Positions 1 through 12,300 of a stretch of 64,000 nt of DNA are shown piece by piece. This stretch comes from Schistosoma mansoni (Eukaryota > Platyhelminthes > Trematoda > Strigeidida > Schistosomatidae): NCBI RefSeq assembly GCF_000237925.1, contig NC_031496.1:13900589-13964588 (forward strand), read 5' to 3'. Within the stretch, counting starts at the first letter, position 1, and every line of letters starts with the position of its first letter. A model generated the notes under the pieces. That model was not told where the DNA came from, made no database searches, and saw only the letters and a list, made by a program, of their open reading frames with translations. The position numbers and the translations under genes are program-made.

Positions 1-1409
1 TGAGATATCTTTCAATTTACAGACGATCAAATGTAAGATAGCACGAAAACGAGTAGGCACTAGAGGACTATAGATGGTTATGTTGTCAGTCGACTGTACT
101 AGTAAGTTAGTCAACTATACGCAACGTAGAACTAAGGCTAGTAGGTGAAACCATTAATTTTTTAACAAACGATGGTCCTGAAGGCTACAAGATAAAACAT
201 GTTAAATTTGATTTGTAACTCATATTTGATTGTTTAGAATATATATTGCTGTGACAGAAAGAATGTATTTGATTTGTAGGAATAGAAAGATAGGTTCATT
301 CATAGTACCTAAATAAAAGGCTGATATTTTAGTACCAGTAGTTTGAAATAAGTCAAGTAAGAGAACATTTCATAGGAAATTTCTATAATCCCTCCTAGTG
401 AACAAGTAACAGTGACCCTTTTCTTCAACTGTGACCACATAAACGTCAAGTTTTACGGAGTATCAATTTTAGGACGAAGAAAAAGACGCCATTGATCTTG
501 AATCAAAGTTGAATACAAATAGGAGAGATAATAATTAATCACCGTTCGAAAAATGAATAAGGGATTACTGGTGTTGATTGTGAAAGGATATGGTTAAACT
601 ATGATCTAGAGCAGACGATAAAACCAATGTACTACAAAGCTTCGCTACGAACCAGCAAAAGAATATTTCGCATTAAAGACGCAGGACACAAAACCAAGGG
701 TCTAATCCAAGACGCTCAAAAAGCTCTCCTTCTTGCAAGTATTTTCAGCAAAAAAGGCGTGTGATCTGCGTACTATGAAGCGTTAATACAAAAGACCGAC
801 GACTGCAATGCATGTATTCGCTATTTCACCTTTATTGCTAAGTATTTATATATGTTTATTAACCAGAACTTGATACATTTTATATTTTCCGACTTCTGTC
901 ATTACTCACATGAAAGGTTGTTGAGATTGTTAAATTTCGTAGTTTTACTTCTCTCGTTAATTAATTTTGTCTTTGGTGCAAATAGTGTCTATCTATCCAT
1001 CGGATAGTAGGTACACAACATTCTGGATTGTGTTACTTTTCAGTTGTGAAGTATGGCTTTCGAAAAAGACGAATGAGAGATTTAAGGTCAACAAGAACCA
1101 ATCAACATTGAGGTGTACAGGACAAGCTGTGAACCACATATGGAGAAATTCAAACACTTCACTTCTACCCAAAGTTTGTGATGATGTCGTTTAGAATAAC
1201 GATGAAAGCTCCACGACCGAACCATCCCGCTCAAAGAACAAAACTCCATCAAAATTATCCACCTGAGCTACAAATATCCACCATCTCATAGAGTACTTTG
1301 TAAAGTACTTGAATAAATTAGATATACCGAACCCCTAAAAGCATCGAAGAATAAACAGACCTCCATATATATGGTACTTCACCAACAATACAATACAATT
1401 ATCTGGGTA
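1..1409. other. intergenic or intronic DNA, no gene seen
   Basis: AT-rich sequence with only short open frames lacking recognisable motifs, the longest being 75 codons at 967-1194. It may be intron or downstream flank of the minus-strand SUGP1-like gene, whose remaining 3' exons (G-patch region) were not found here. Confidence 0.5.
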
Positions 1410-1700
1410 GCAGCTATTGATAAACAAGGAGGATCTGGTTCCGATGTGATGGCACGAATTGAGAAAGCAAGGGTAGCATTACTACAATTGGAGAATATCT
1501 CAAACTCTAAACAACCGTCACACTAGACTAAAGTCGGAATTTTTAACAGAAACATTAAAAACGTTCTGTTGTACGGAGCTGGAAATTAGAGAACCGCTAC
1601 AACTATCACCCAGAAAATACAGGTATTGATAAAGTTAGTTACCCAAAATACTCCAAATCTGTTGGCTAGAGACCATCAACAGTAACTCACTGTGCCAGAG
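1410..1700 (+). mobile_element. RTE-type LINE fragment, lineage 2 (late ORF2)
   Basis: The translation contains DKQGGSGSD, ARIEKARVALLQLENI and SNSKQ. These match the stretch after the RT domain that is also visible at 27.17 kb (DEQGGSDADEKTRIGKTR, LQLKNIWKSKQLS). Stops and frame changes show it is an old, short remnant. The next element, a SINE, begins just downstream. Confidence 0.6.
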
Positions 1701-1741
1701 AGCATATCAGTTGCTAGTTAAGGAGGAAACCAGAAAACATT

Positions 1742-2222
1742 ATTTTATTATTTATTTATTTAAACACATAAATATTGGTACAAGGAAGCACCAGATACAT
1801 ATGCGCCATACAAATCTCATTCGATTTGCTTGAGGGCTGTGATACTGCCCAGGTGCCCGAACCGAAGCAGGTGGTTTTCTTAGGGGGCCACACCCCGAGC
1901 CTTTGAACGAAAGGTCTGATCCACAAGGCAGTGGAGCATCGTGAGGAGATGCAGTCCCATGGTAGCCGTTGACCAGCAGCAGGTTCATTCGCCATTCGTT
2001 CCATCAGGATACTGGAGCCCATGTGCACCATTGGTTTGGAATCAGGGTTTTCCAACTCCCCTCCGTGTCCACCAACCCGGTTAAAGCGCCGGACATTCGC
2101 CTTTCGTCCTCTCACTTTCGTAAACAACACCCCCGCCACGAGAAGGCAGTGAGTAGGACTTCCCTGGCAGAGGCTATATATTCGCTGGCCATGTGAGAGC
2201 ATTTCGAGAGGGAGAGTGGGAA
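1742..2222 (-). mobile_element. R1 SINE, long copy lacking the tRNA head
   Basis: Read on the minus strand this is the body and 3' tail of the commonest repeat in the window: start near the CTCTCCCTCTCGAAATGCTC block, the CCACCTGCTTCGG block, the GGTGC..CTTGTACCAATATTTATG block, then a TAAA-type simple tail. It is about 80% similar by eye to the copies at 4.3, 11.7 and 51.9 kb. Open frames on both strands here are chance frames of the repeat, not genes. Confidence 0.8.
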
Positions 2223-3250
2223 CTGGACAGGACAGCATATGAAAACCGTTGAACTACGCCACAACGCAAGCTCGAACTTGTAATCTACAGGGCATGTGGA
2301 AAAGTTATACCAAAAAATTTGATATGCTTGATGCTAATACGAGTTCACCTCAGTCGGTAAACGGAACAAAGGTCAAAGACACAGTGGCACGATAGACTAT
2401 TCTAATCCATTGTCCCCGACCCCGCTAACTAGAGTGAGAAGTCCAATTTGGAAGTGGGGAAGGTATATTCTGTAAGAAGCCAGAAGCACAAGCAATCGCA
2501 ACAGGAAAAATTAAACGTATATATGCAGCATAAAATTGTACTTAGGAAGCGTTACAAAATAGCATACTAAAAGATATGACGGACCAATAGCGTTTAAGAT
2601 TTTCCAAAAGTGCGCTTTTGGTGCGAAAACAAAGAAATTCAAACTTTCAAAATATAATTACAAAAATAAGTCATTTACCAAGTGAGTTCTGGGGATCTAA
2701 CATACCCAACAAAAATACATGGCGCCGGGAATCGGAAATGGACATCAAGACAATGGAATAGCACTTGCTAACAACTAGGAAGGAGAGCTCAGGATAGAGA
2801 CGATTCGAGACCCCTTATCGATGGCCTAAGACCCATGAAGGATAGTTTATGCAAGATCATAGTCTCCCTGGTACAGTTTGACAAGTGTAGGAAATTGATC
2901 AGTCAGAAACGAAAGGAAGACAACTTTTTGGTTATGATTGTTGAACAGTCCTCAAAACAAGTTGAAATTAGACGATCTCTATCGATGATAGTGAAGGTTG
3001 TTATTAATATCATAGAATTTCGTGAAATCAAGGAACATGAAATTTGAAGTAACTTCGGTGCAAAATACTATACCGTTTAAAATGTAAAGTCACTCATTGA
3101 AAGGAAAACCACTAAGTTATATTATTTGAGGATAAATTAAGTTGCGGGTTTACCAACACCATAAACCTTAATAAAAACAGCTTTGACCATCAAAAATAAT
3201 ACATTATATCTTAGAGAACTGATACAAACATGCTGCAGTTGACAACGTAC
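2223..3250. other. intron or flank, no gene seen
   Basis: No recognisable coding signal apart from short chance frames such as 2835-3047. It lies 3' of the last SUGP1-like exon found (minus strand), so it is probably that gene's next intron. Confidence 0.4.
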
Positions 3251-3333
3251 TTCCTTTTGATAACGTATCTGTTCAGCTTGCTCGGGTGTAAGTACAACAC
3301 CACCAGTGAACTGATTTGGATTTGAAGTAGTTC
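3251..3333 (-). CDS. SUGP1: SUGP1-like exon with TPEQAEQIRYQKE helix
   Basis: The acceptor is GCTAATTTTAG and the donor GTACGT. The 27 full codons read TTSNPNQFTGGVV followed by LTPEQAEQIRYQKE, matching the VGVTELSDAQKKQLKEQQE region of SUGP1 just before its coiled segment. It ends in phase 0; the next exon (expected to begin like MQQMYDM) was not found in the window. Confidence 0.65.
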
Positions 3334-6300
3334 CTAAAATTAGCAAGCACATTGTATCAGTAAATAGATAAAACACCAATCCAGAGACAAAAGTCAAGCA
3401 TCTTAGTCTATTTACCAAGCAAATTTTAAAAACTTTTACATGAAATCGAAATAAAGGAATTTCCAGGTAAATTTACTTTTCCTTTGCTTGATTGGTTGAC
3501 TCTCAGAATCATGGAAGTTAAAAGTATTTCCATCTAGTAGTTAGGTGAGCGATTAACGCTAACCATTGGTGGATTCGTTTATCGAACACATCTTACACTC
3601 CTCCCGAAAAGCCCATCACGTCCATTGTCCTGAGTCGTCAGAGTTAAAAACTGGCTTCTCCAAGTAAGCGCAGGTTTCATACATCTCAGACGATTTCCTT
3701 AGTTGCCATCCTCAACTTCGCCGTGCGGACCCATCCGTCAGGGCCATAGCCTCCTTGTTCGACAGTGCCTTTAGGCCATAGACTCTTACTTACTTCAATG
3801 TTCTTAACGAGTACTATGTTGCATGGTTGTAATTTTTTTTCATATGTTCAACTATTTATCCCTCGCTTGAACGGTAGGCAGATATTCTTGTATTCGTTTA
3901 TCCCAAAACACAGTAGTTAACCTCTGTGCTTCCTCCGATATTCTATTACATACTAAATTTCTGTTGGCGAATGCTGCTTCGAATGATAATCTTTTATAAA
4001 TCAACAACTTATTCGGACTAAGAGCTTCCAGGGTGCCAAAGTTATCTGTCATCTTGACGCATCTCCATTCGTTTGGTGTAGATAACTCATGTATAGTTGC
4101 TAACCTAGGACTCACAAACCTTTAAGTCGCACTTTTTATACAGTGAAGCACGATTAACGAATCCGTTCAATAAATGACTGAGAAAATGGAGATATTAGAC
4201 TGTTCTTCTACATGCTTCCCAATCTTAGCAGATAATACGCAGACCGTTAGCTCCATTCCAGGTGTCGTAACAAGATTCAGGGAAATGATCCTGGACTTAG
4301 CCAGTTCAACTGTAGTGCGTCTGACTTCAGATCAGGGAGCTGCGTGTTCAAATCGCGTCGGGCTCAGTGATTTTGCTCCCCCAAACATCCTAGTACGAAC
4401 GAGGGTCAGGAAAGTCTACTCTCCCTCTCGAAATGCTCTCACATGGCCGCGCGTATGTAGCCACTGCCAGGGAAGTCCTACTCACTGCCTTCTCGTCGGA
4501 GCGGCGTTGTTTACGAAATTGAGAGGACGAAAAGCGAATGTCCGACTCTTTAACCGGGTTGGTGGACGCGGAAATTCCACCTAGGGGAGTTGGAAAACCC
4601 TTATTCCAAACCAATGGTACACATGGGCTCCGGTATCCCAAGGGATTTAATGGCGTATGAATCAATCGTTGATCATCGGCTACCATGAGACTGCATCTCC
4701 TCACGATGCTCCACTGCCTTGTGGATCAGAGCTTTAGGTCAAAGGCTCCGGATGTGGCCCCCTAAGGAAACCACCTGCTTCGGTTTGGGCACCTGGGCAG
4801 TATCACAGCCCTCACACAAATCAAATGAGATTTGTGTGGCACACATATATCTGGTGCCTCCCTATACCAATGTTTGTGTCTAAATAATACATAATAATAA
4901 CAGCAGAAATGAGCAGTTACTTCGACCAGAAGCACTTTCATAAAGAATAGATGTAATAACACCATATGCAAGCTCGGCAACGTCAATGAAACAATGAACT
5001 TAAGCAGATAATCGTCCAAACTTTGGTTCTAAACATCTTAGTATTAGGGCACTCAACCCTTTTATATGCCTACAAATACTCCACTTCATTTGGCAATCCA
5101 TGGGTAGCTCTCTACGTTCAAGTCTAGTTTCTGTAGACAGGTAACTTGTAAGATCACTTCGGCTGACAATATTATTGAAGCTACAAACCCAACTGGATCA
5201 AAAATAGATGCCACATACGACAAAGTAATTCTTCTGGTTGATTTCTATGAGATGCATGACCATCGAAACATAATTGTCATATCCTGGTGAAGACAAAAGT
5301 ACGGGTAACTCCTACGACCTATGAATGGACTATCATATATATATTCTTTTTGTTTAACTATTGAGTAGTTAGATTGTGTATATCTATATTCATCTTATTA
5401 TAAGCTTCATTTTGACTTATTGATTATTATTATTATACGAATTACTGTTCCTAAATTATATTCAGTTTATTGATTATTGTCTCCCACGTTCACAGCCACA
5501 TTTAGCTTGGTCTTCTACAAATATTATTTTCTATTTTATGGTGTGATGCGGTCTGTTTGTCTGGTATATAAACCGAGTATGCTTGAAATAAATGATCCGC
5601 ATAGCATAAGCTGTAACTGGTGTTTTGGACTCAATTGGAAGGGCTAGGCGGACAAGGGACCAATGAGGACGCTAGACTACTCATACTGGTCGAACGTCAT
5701 TGAATTAACACAGTGTTAAGATAAAGTGTTAAGACAAGTCGCATTCCGATTGGTGGATAAATCACGTGATAAAAAGCCGGATATAAAATCATAACGAATT
5801 AGATACGGCCTTCTTATTTTATAGTCATAACAATAATTCCTCAGTTCAGACGTTTCACTCTATTCCCAGTGTTCGTTTACTCGCTTTATTGGACTCACAA
5901 GTGGAAGCGTTCCCTTCAATACGGTCTTTCTCTGGAATGAACTTCAACACTGTTACTAGTCCATTTAGCTAAATTAAATCCTCCTACACCTAAAATCTTT
6001 TTGAAATGTGGATATATCAATTAGGTTTTTTCTATAGCCTCCACAATTATCAATAAATCGTCTACATAAAACTGTTCCTTGGCTTCTTGCGTAATACAGT
6101 TGAGGAACTTATCTTGATTATCAGAAGTCGTTTTCTGCAAAGCAAACGTAGCACACAATGGCGATGAGGTTGCTCTGAACAGATGGACTTTCATCCTATA
6201 GACCTCTAGTTCCTTTCTAAGTCCCATCCTGACCACCACAAATACCTAGGAGCGTTTCGATCGCGTAGCGGAACTACTACTTGGTGACACATGGCCGTAA

Positions 6301-9300
6301 TGTCCGCCGTAAAACTTATTGGTCATCGCCGAAACCTGGTGAAGATATCTAATAAGTTATGGACTAAGTCAGGTCCAGAATAAAGATTCTTGGGTCAAAG
6401 ACGTCCCGGCATACTGAGCTGTACAATAGAACACAATGCTTAACTTGTTGGGCCTTTTGAGGTGGAAGACAGGGTGATGAGGAAGATACCAAATTCGATC
6501 ATCGATTTGGTCATCCTTTACCTTTTTAGCATAACCCCGTCCTACATGCCGAGTCAGTGCTGACATAATCTTGAAGCAACTTCGCATCCCGACTAAGTCG
6601 ACTTTCCGCTAATTTGTTATCAAACAGTTCATGTTCATATTGCTAGAAACAAAACTAAAGAAATATAAGTTTGATAAAGTTACCTTGAGTTTTTGCAGCG
6701 GCTGCGGCAGCTTTTGCTAGTGCAATTGCAGAAGCCAAAGACCCATCTGGGAAATCTTTTACTAATCCATTTATGTTAGGTTCATTGGCTTTTTCGTCCC
6801 ATCTGGAGCGACGCCTTTTGGTAGGGATGAATTCATCATTTTCCGACTTGCAAATATCTGGAGTTTCGGATTCTAAGACAAAAATGTGTTATTGAACATG
6901 AAGTCCTAAATAAATTATTACTAAGCACTAATTGCTAACAACACATCTGAATCAAATGCTTTAAAACACATCTTACATTCAACCACATCTGGAAGTCAAT
7001 GAAAACCCATCACCTAAATTTGATGACAGTAATAACCCATTGTTTTTCACAATCTTGCAAACGATATACAACCCTAGTGTGAGACTTATGACATCCGAGA
7101 AACGTGTATCACTTCGAAAACATAGCTAAGACAAAAAACTCGTTTTATAACTGCTTAGATCCTCAAACAGTGCAGCGGTTAAATAACAGTTCCCACACTT
7201 TTAATGACACTTTTAAGCTCGACTAAGTATTCGTATCGTTATTCTATATAAGAGAGAATCTAGGATGTCATGTGGAACAGCAGATACAAGCATAGTCATC
7301 GTGAAAGACAGTGAATGGTCATGGTGGGAAAAACCAATTTATTATTTTATGCAAAATTACACAGTGCTTTCGGAAAATATGAAACATAAACATTAAATAC
7401 ATCATTGCACATCTTTAGTTGTCCTGTGCATACTCCTTCATTCTTCCTATTCGGTTGTTATTCCAATTTCACTGTTACTCTTTCTTTTCTATTTATTTCA
7501 CTCTTCTGGCAGACATTCCACTTCTGATTGCTGCTACATATTACTTATATCTGTTAGCTGGTTTAAGCAGCACACACCACACCTATCAGTGATTTCATTT
7601 GCACAGATTTTGCGCTGCTGGTTTAAATCAGATTGCAGAGACCAGATCTTTTAGTAATATTTTTTTACTTACCTCACTAAATGCCATTAAACCCATCAAA
7701 TATTAGTATTACTGGTGAATGTTAAGTCGTGTTTATAGCAGCTACAAGGATAGTATTAAACAACTAGTTAGTCTAAAGCTTGATATTACAGTAAAAGCAG
7801 AGTGTCTAACTCTTACGTATTCTTATCTTATATAATCTTCAAACGAAGTACGTATTCATAGTATACTGAAGTTTGATGAAGACGCTGACAAAATCCAGTC
7901 TTTCGACTGCCCTAAGCAACATTCCAGGGAAGTTTTGGATGCGATTCTCTCCTTTCAAATGCAAACCATTCCTTCAGGACTGGGCTGCGCCAGTCCCTAA
8001 ACTAATGATAGGGAATGAAGTAGTTAAGCGCGCCAACCGCCACACTTACCTTGAACTTTCCACTAGTGAGTTGACGAAATCACGGGACGATTCAAAAAAC
8101 TCAGCTGGTCTTTGGCAAATCACGTCTCTTGTAGCGTAGGTGAGATGTCCGTCTTCCAACAAGCGGATGAGTTTACTGAGCAACTTTACAGGTGTGAAAC
8201 ATGGTCATTAGGAATAGAGGATATTCGTAGATTACCATTATTCGATGACAAGAGTCTTTGAGATATAACCCTAATACTTTGAGACCACAGAATGAACAAT
8301 GCTGAAAATAGGAACAGGGCACTTGGCAAAGATGACATATTGGTTTATGAGGTCGTGGGTCCTCATCAACTGGTGGTTAGGACACACTATGCATACCTAA
8401 CCAGTGCCTACCTTGACGAGTGACGTTCACTGGTGCAGAAGTAGGTTGGAAGAACGCCAGAGGCGGTTAAACCAAGATGTGGCACCAGGCTACGAAGTCA
8501 CTGAAAACTGGGTTGAACCATGTAGACAAGTGTATATCATCTGGTTGGGGGTCCACACGACTATATTAACAAGTGGTTAGACTTTTCGTGACATGGATCA
8601 GAAATGTTCAAAATGACGTAGGTGCATTCAGTTTTTGCCTTTCTGATAACCTGAGTCCCATAATCTCCTTACACCTTTCTGTTCTTTTTTAATGCCTAAT
8701 CGTTTATACTACTACTGGTACTGCTTCTACTTTACTACTCCGGAATTTGACTTAAGTTTATCTCCGTATTGTAGTATGACAATTTGGACCGGACATGTCA
8801 GGTTCTATACTGTACACGACCGAGTGATACAAGGATTAAAATATTGAAAAAAAATTAAATACAAAAATAAAAGCGTGGATAAGAAATAACTTATTTCCAA
8901 ATGATATCTAAAATGATTTACTTTCGGGTGTTATTACTTCAAATGGTTGCTATTTTCTTCACAAACTACTTCGACAAAATCTGACCATAATGAACCTAAA
9001 CTTTATGCAGTTTCAACTTTGATGCATGATATGCTAATAATAAACGGTTCCGCACAATATAGTTTGATCTGTTTAACTTATTCTACTCTATGCTGGCTCC
9101 ACCTAATCAGTTCTCTAAGCAAACAGTGTCCCCACATGCTTGAACGATATCTAAGCATTCGGACATTTGGTTTTTCGATAATACAACCACATTTCTGATA
9201 TTATTGTCTGGTCAAACGTGGTTGGTTCAGTTTTGTGTAGTGTTGATCTGTTCACCTGGCCGATACTTTAGACAAATTGGTGAAAAAATTATAACATTTT

Positions 9301-12300
9301 CCTACGTTTCTTCTTAGGCAACCTCACTATGACTGAATAGTGAACAAAGTCAGATTACCGTCTACCCCAAACTCTGGACTCGATTTGAGGGCGAACATTT
9401 GAACAATGCAGAAAGACAAACCGGAGAGTACAAATTGATCACTTTATACCAGTGAACGAACTCTAATGAAATTGAAATCGAGGAGACAGGACTAACAGGA
9501 AAAGAGTCATCGGTATCACAGATTTTAATTCTGAAATAAAAACACCATTCTTTAGAATAATACTATGCATTTTAAAAACTATCAGTGGGTGAAGTTTTTT
9601 ACATTCCGGTCCCTTTTCAAAGCACTAATCAAAGTTTTGACAATGTATAAACCCAAGGACAAATAGCTTTGTATTTTGACGTGTATAGTCCCGATTGTTT
9701 GCAATATATCTGGATTCCACTAATGTCATAAAATACTTTGATAGTCTTATTCACTATGATAAGAAGTTACGATTGCACAACGTCGATGCTTGCATATTTC
9801 TGCGAGCTTCACTTCCTGAACCTATAAACTGGATTCTCGATACAACGAAATAGTTTAGTCTCCGCATAAGTTAATTTAAATTTACAACCTGCACTAGTCC
9901 CGACCGTAGCTGCTACCTTGACGTGGTGGTCGGTTTTGCCTATCGTGATGACCCAACCGAGCTATATTGGCTGGAGCATATATACCTGTAAGTTTTACCA
10001 TGCCAGACAGGTCGATTGGAGAATGGTAAGACCAGAAGCAGCAACTCAAGGTCTGAGGGCGAAGTCGTACTGCTGACTGCAGAGAGGTTGACAGCAGTGA
10101 GATGTTTCCCTCGGATGCAACGATGATACCGTCTCACAAAGAAGGAACTGGCTAGAAAAGGTCGACCCTAAAAATGTCACACCTCACCTTACTTCATGGA
10201 TTTCCGTCTCCAGCGGTAAGGCCCTTTGAAGAACGGAGCTAACATGCCGAAAATCCCCCACGAAGAGGCCGTGCGCAACCGGTCTTAAGCAGTTGTCCCT
10301 TGGGCTCTGCAGTCACACTCCCAGATTGTTAAGACCAACATTAATCCAACTTCCTTTTCAGGTCCCTCAAGAAATACCCTTCCACGGTGTGGGCAGCCGG
10401 GAAGTGATGTCAGCCCTCATACCCGTAACAACACACGAGACCAAGTCGGTCACATTCAAATCCTTCCTATACCTCCTAATAACTCTCCTATCTCCACGAC
10501 TAATCCTTCTCAAGTCCTTTTATCACCTCGCACCTCTAGAGCAGACAATTCGAGTACGCGGAACGTTATTCCTGGTCTCCTGAAGCCACGCTCTAAACTA
10601 CATGTAGGAACTTTTAACGTCCGAACATTGTGCCGAATAGGACAACAGGCTTCCTTAGCTCGGACTCTAGAATCTTGCACCATCGATGTGTGCTGCGTCT
10701 CCGAAACGCTCATGCAGGATCCGAGTAGCGTCATTCATTTGACCTCACCATGTCAAAATAAAGAACCGACTCGATTCACGCTCCGTGTGTCTGGAAGCCC
10801 TGATGCTGCTTCCCGTGGCCTCGCTGGACTGGATCCCAGTAGACAGTCGTCTGTGCGTTGTCCGACTAAACGAAACAGTAAGAACTTGGAAATATAGGGA
10901 CACTCGTCGTTGCCTCTTCATCGTCTCTGCCTGCTCTCCCACTGACTGCAGCTCGGATGATGTAAAAGATGTGTTTTACAGAAAGCTTTCTGACCCTCTC
11001 CGAAAAGCTAGGCGCTCTGATGTAGTAATAGTGGCTGGTGACTTTAATGCTCAAGTGGGTAAACTAAGCGAAAGGGAAAGACACCTGGGTGGATCTTATG
11101 GTTTCAGGGCTAAAAGAACAGATAATGACGACCGTCTGTTGCAGCTATGCTCAGATAACCGCCTGTTTCTTGCAAATACTAACTTTAAAAACAAGGAAAA
11201 ACATCTTTTGACATGGCGACCCCCGAATTTGTCCCAGCGTTGGACTCAAATAGATCACATCGCTATCAGCCACCGATGGAGAGGCCCGATAGAAGACTGT
11301 CGCTCATTCTGGAGCACATGCTTAGGTTCAGATCATGCTCTAGTGCGAGCACGTATCTGTCTGCGTCTATTTAGTGAAGACGATGACAAAATTCAGTTTT
11401 CTGACCACCGTAAACAACAATTCAGGCATGTTCGGGACGCGATTCTCTCCCTTGAAATGCAAAATGTTACTTCAGGATTGGGTTGCATCGGCACCTGAAC
11501 TAATGATAGGGAGTGAAGTAGTTGAGCGTATTGACCGCCTCATTATCATCAGCCCTTGTGGTCTGGTGTGTGACGAGATCTCAGCACGGATACAGAAGGC
11601 TCGTCTACCTTTCGCCAACTTGCGTCATTCATGGTGTAGGCGAGATATCCATCTGCCAACCAAAAGACGAGTTTGTTTATTTATTTCTTTAAACAAATAT
11701 TGGTACAAAGGGGCACCAGATATATGTGTGCCACACAAATCTCATTTGATTTGTGTGAGGGCTGTGATACTGCCCAGGTGCCCAAACCGAAGCAGGTGGT
11801 TTCCTTAGGGGGCCACATCCGGAGCCTTTGACCTAAAGCTCTGATCCACAAGGCAGTGGAGCATCGTGAGGAGATGCAGTCTCATGGTAGCCGATGATCA
11901 ACGATTGATTCATACGCCATTAAATCCCTTGGGATACCGGAGCCCATGTGTACCATTGGTTTGGAATAAGGGTTTTCCAACTCCCCTAGGTGGAATTTCC
12001 GCGTCCACCAACCCGGTTAAAGCGCCGGATATTCGCTTTTCGTCCTCTCAATTTCGTAAACAACGCCGCTCCGACGAGAAGGCAGTGAGTAGGACTTCCC
12101 TGGCAGTGACTATATACGCGTGGCCATGTGAGAGGGAGGGTGGCCCCTCCTCACTCTCGGCCGTACCAGGGCATTTGGGGGCCGGTAAGAGTAGAGGATA
12201 TTCATAGGCTACTAGTACTCAACCATAGGTGTCTTCGAAGCATTGCTCGAATATCCTGGGACCACCGAGTAATCAGTGCAGTTGTTAGGAAACGGGTACT

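Larger units (their letters stand above)
3850..6600 (-). mobile_element. BEL/Pao LTR retrotransposon fossil (pol), with later insertions
   Basis: Minus-strand remains of a BEL/Pao pol gene in its normal order: a reverse-transcriptase start (WYLPHHPVFH near 6.5 kb), the active-site block (FYVDDLL near 6.07 kb), a following FNLAKW block near 5.95 kb, an IFDPVGFVAS block near 5.2 kb, and an integrase C-terminal end near 3.9 kb (VFWDKRIQEYLPT). It is an old copy, broken many times over. An LTR-like sequence (about 5.32-5.82 kb) and an R1 SINE (4.29-4.90 kb) were inserted later. It lies inside a SUGP1-like intron, antisense to neither exon. Confidence 0.78.

Noticed and set aside
1756-2238. 160-codon frame on the minus strand and other frames of 70-140 codons over R1 copies
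   Set aside because: The same frames recur with different breaks in each R1 copy, and the tRNA head and LINE tail mark the unit as a SINE.
4313-4376. A functional tRNA-Trp gene
   Set aside because: The 5' part has extra bases, the acceptor stem does not pair, and the sequence runs straight into the R1 body.
10785-11498. 237-codon frame as a host nuclease
   Set aside because: It is the AP-endonuclease domain of an RTE LINE, with LINE leader upstream and LINE C-terminus downstream.
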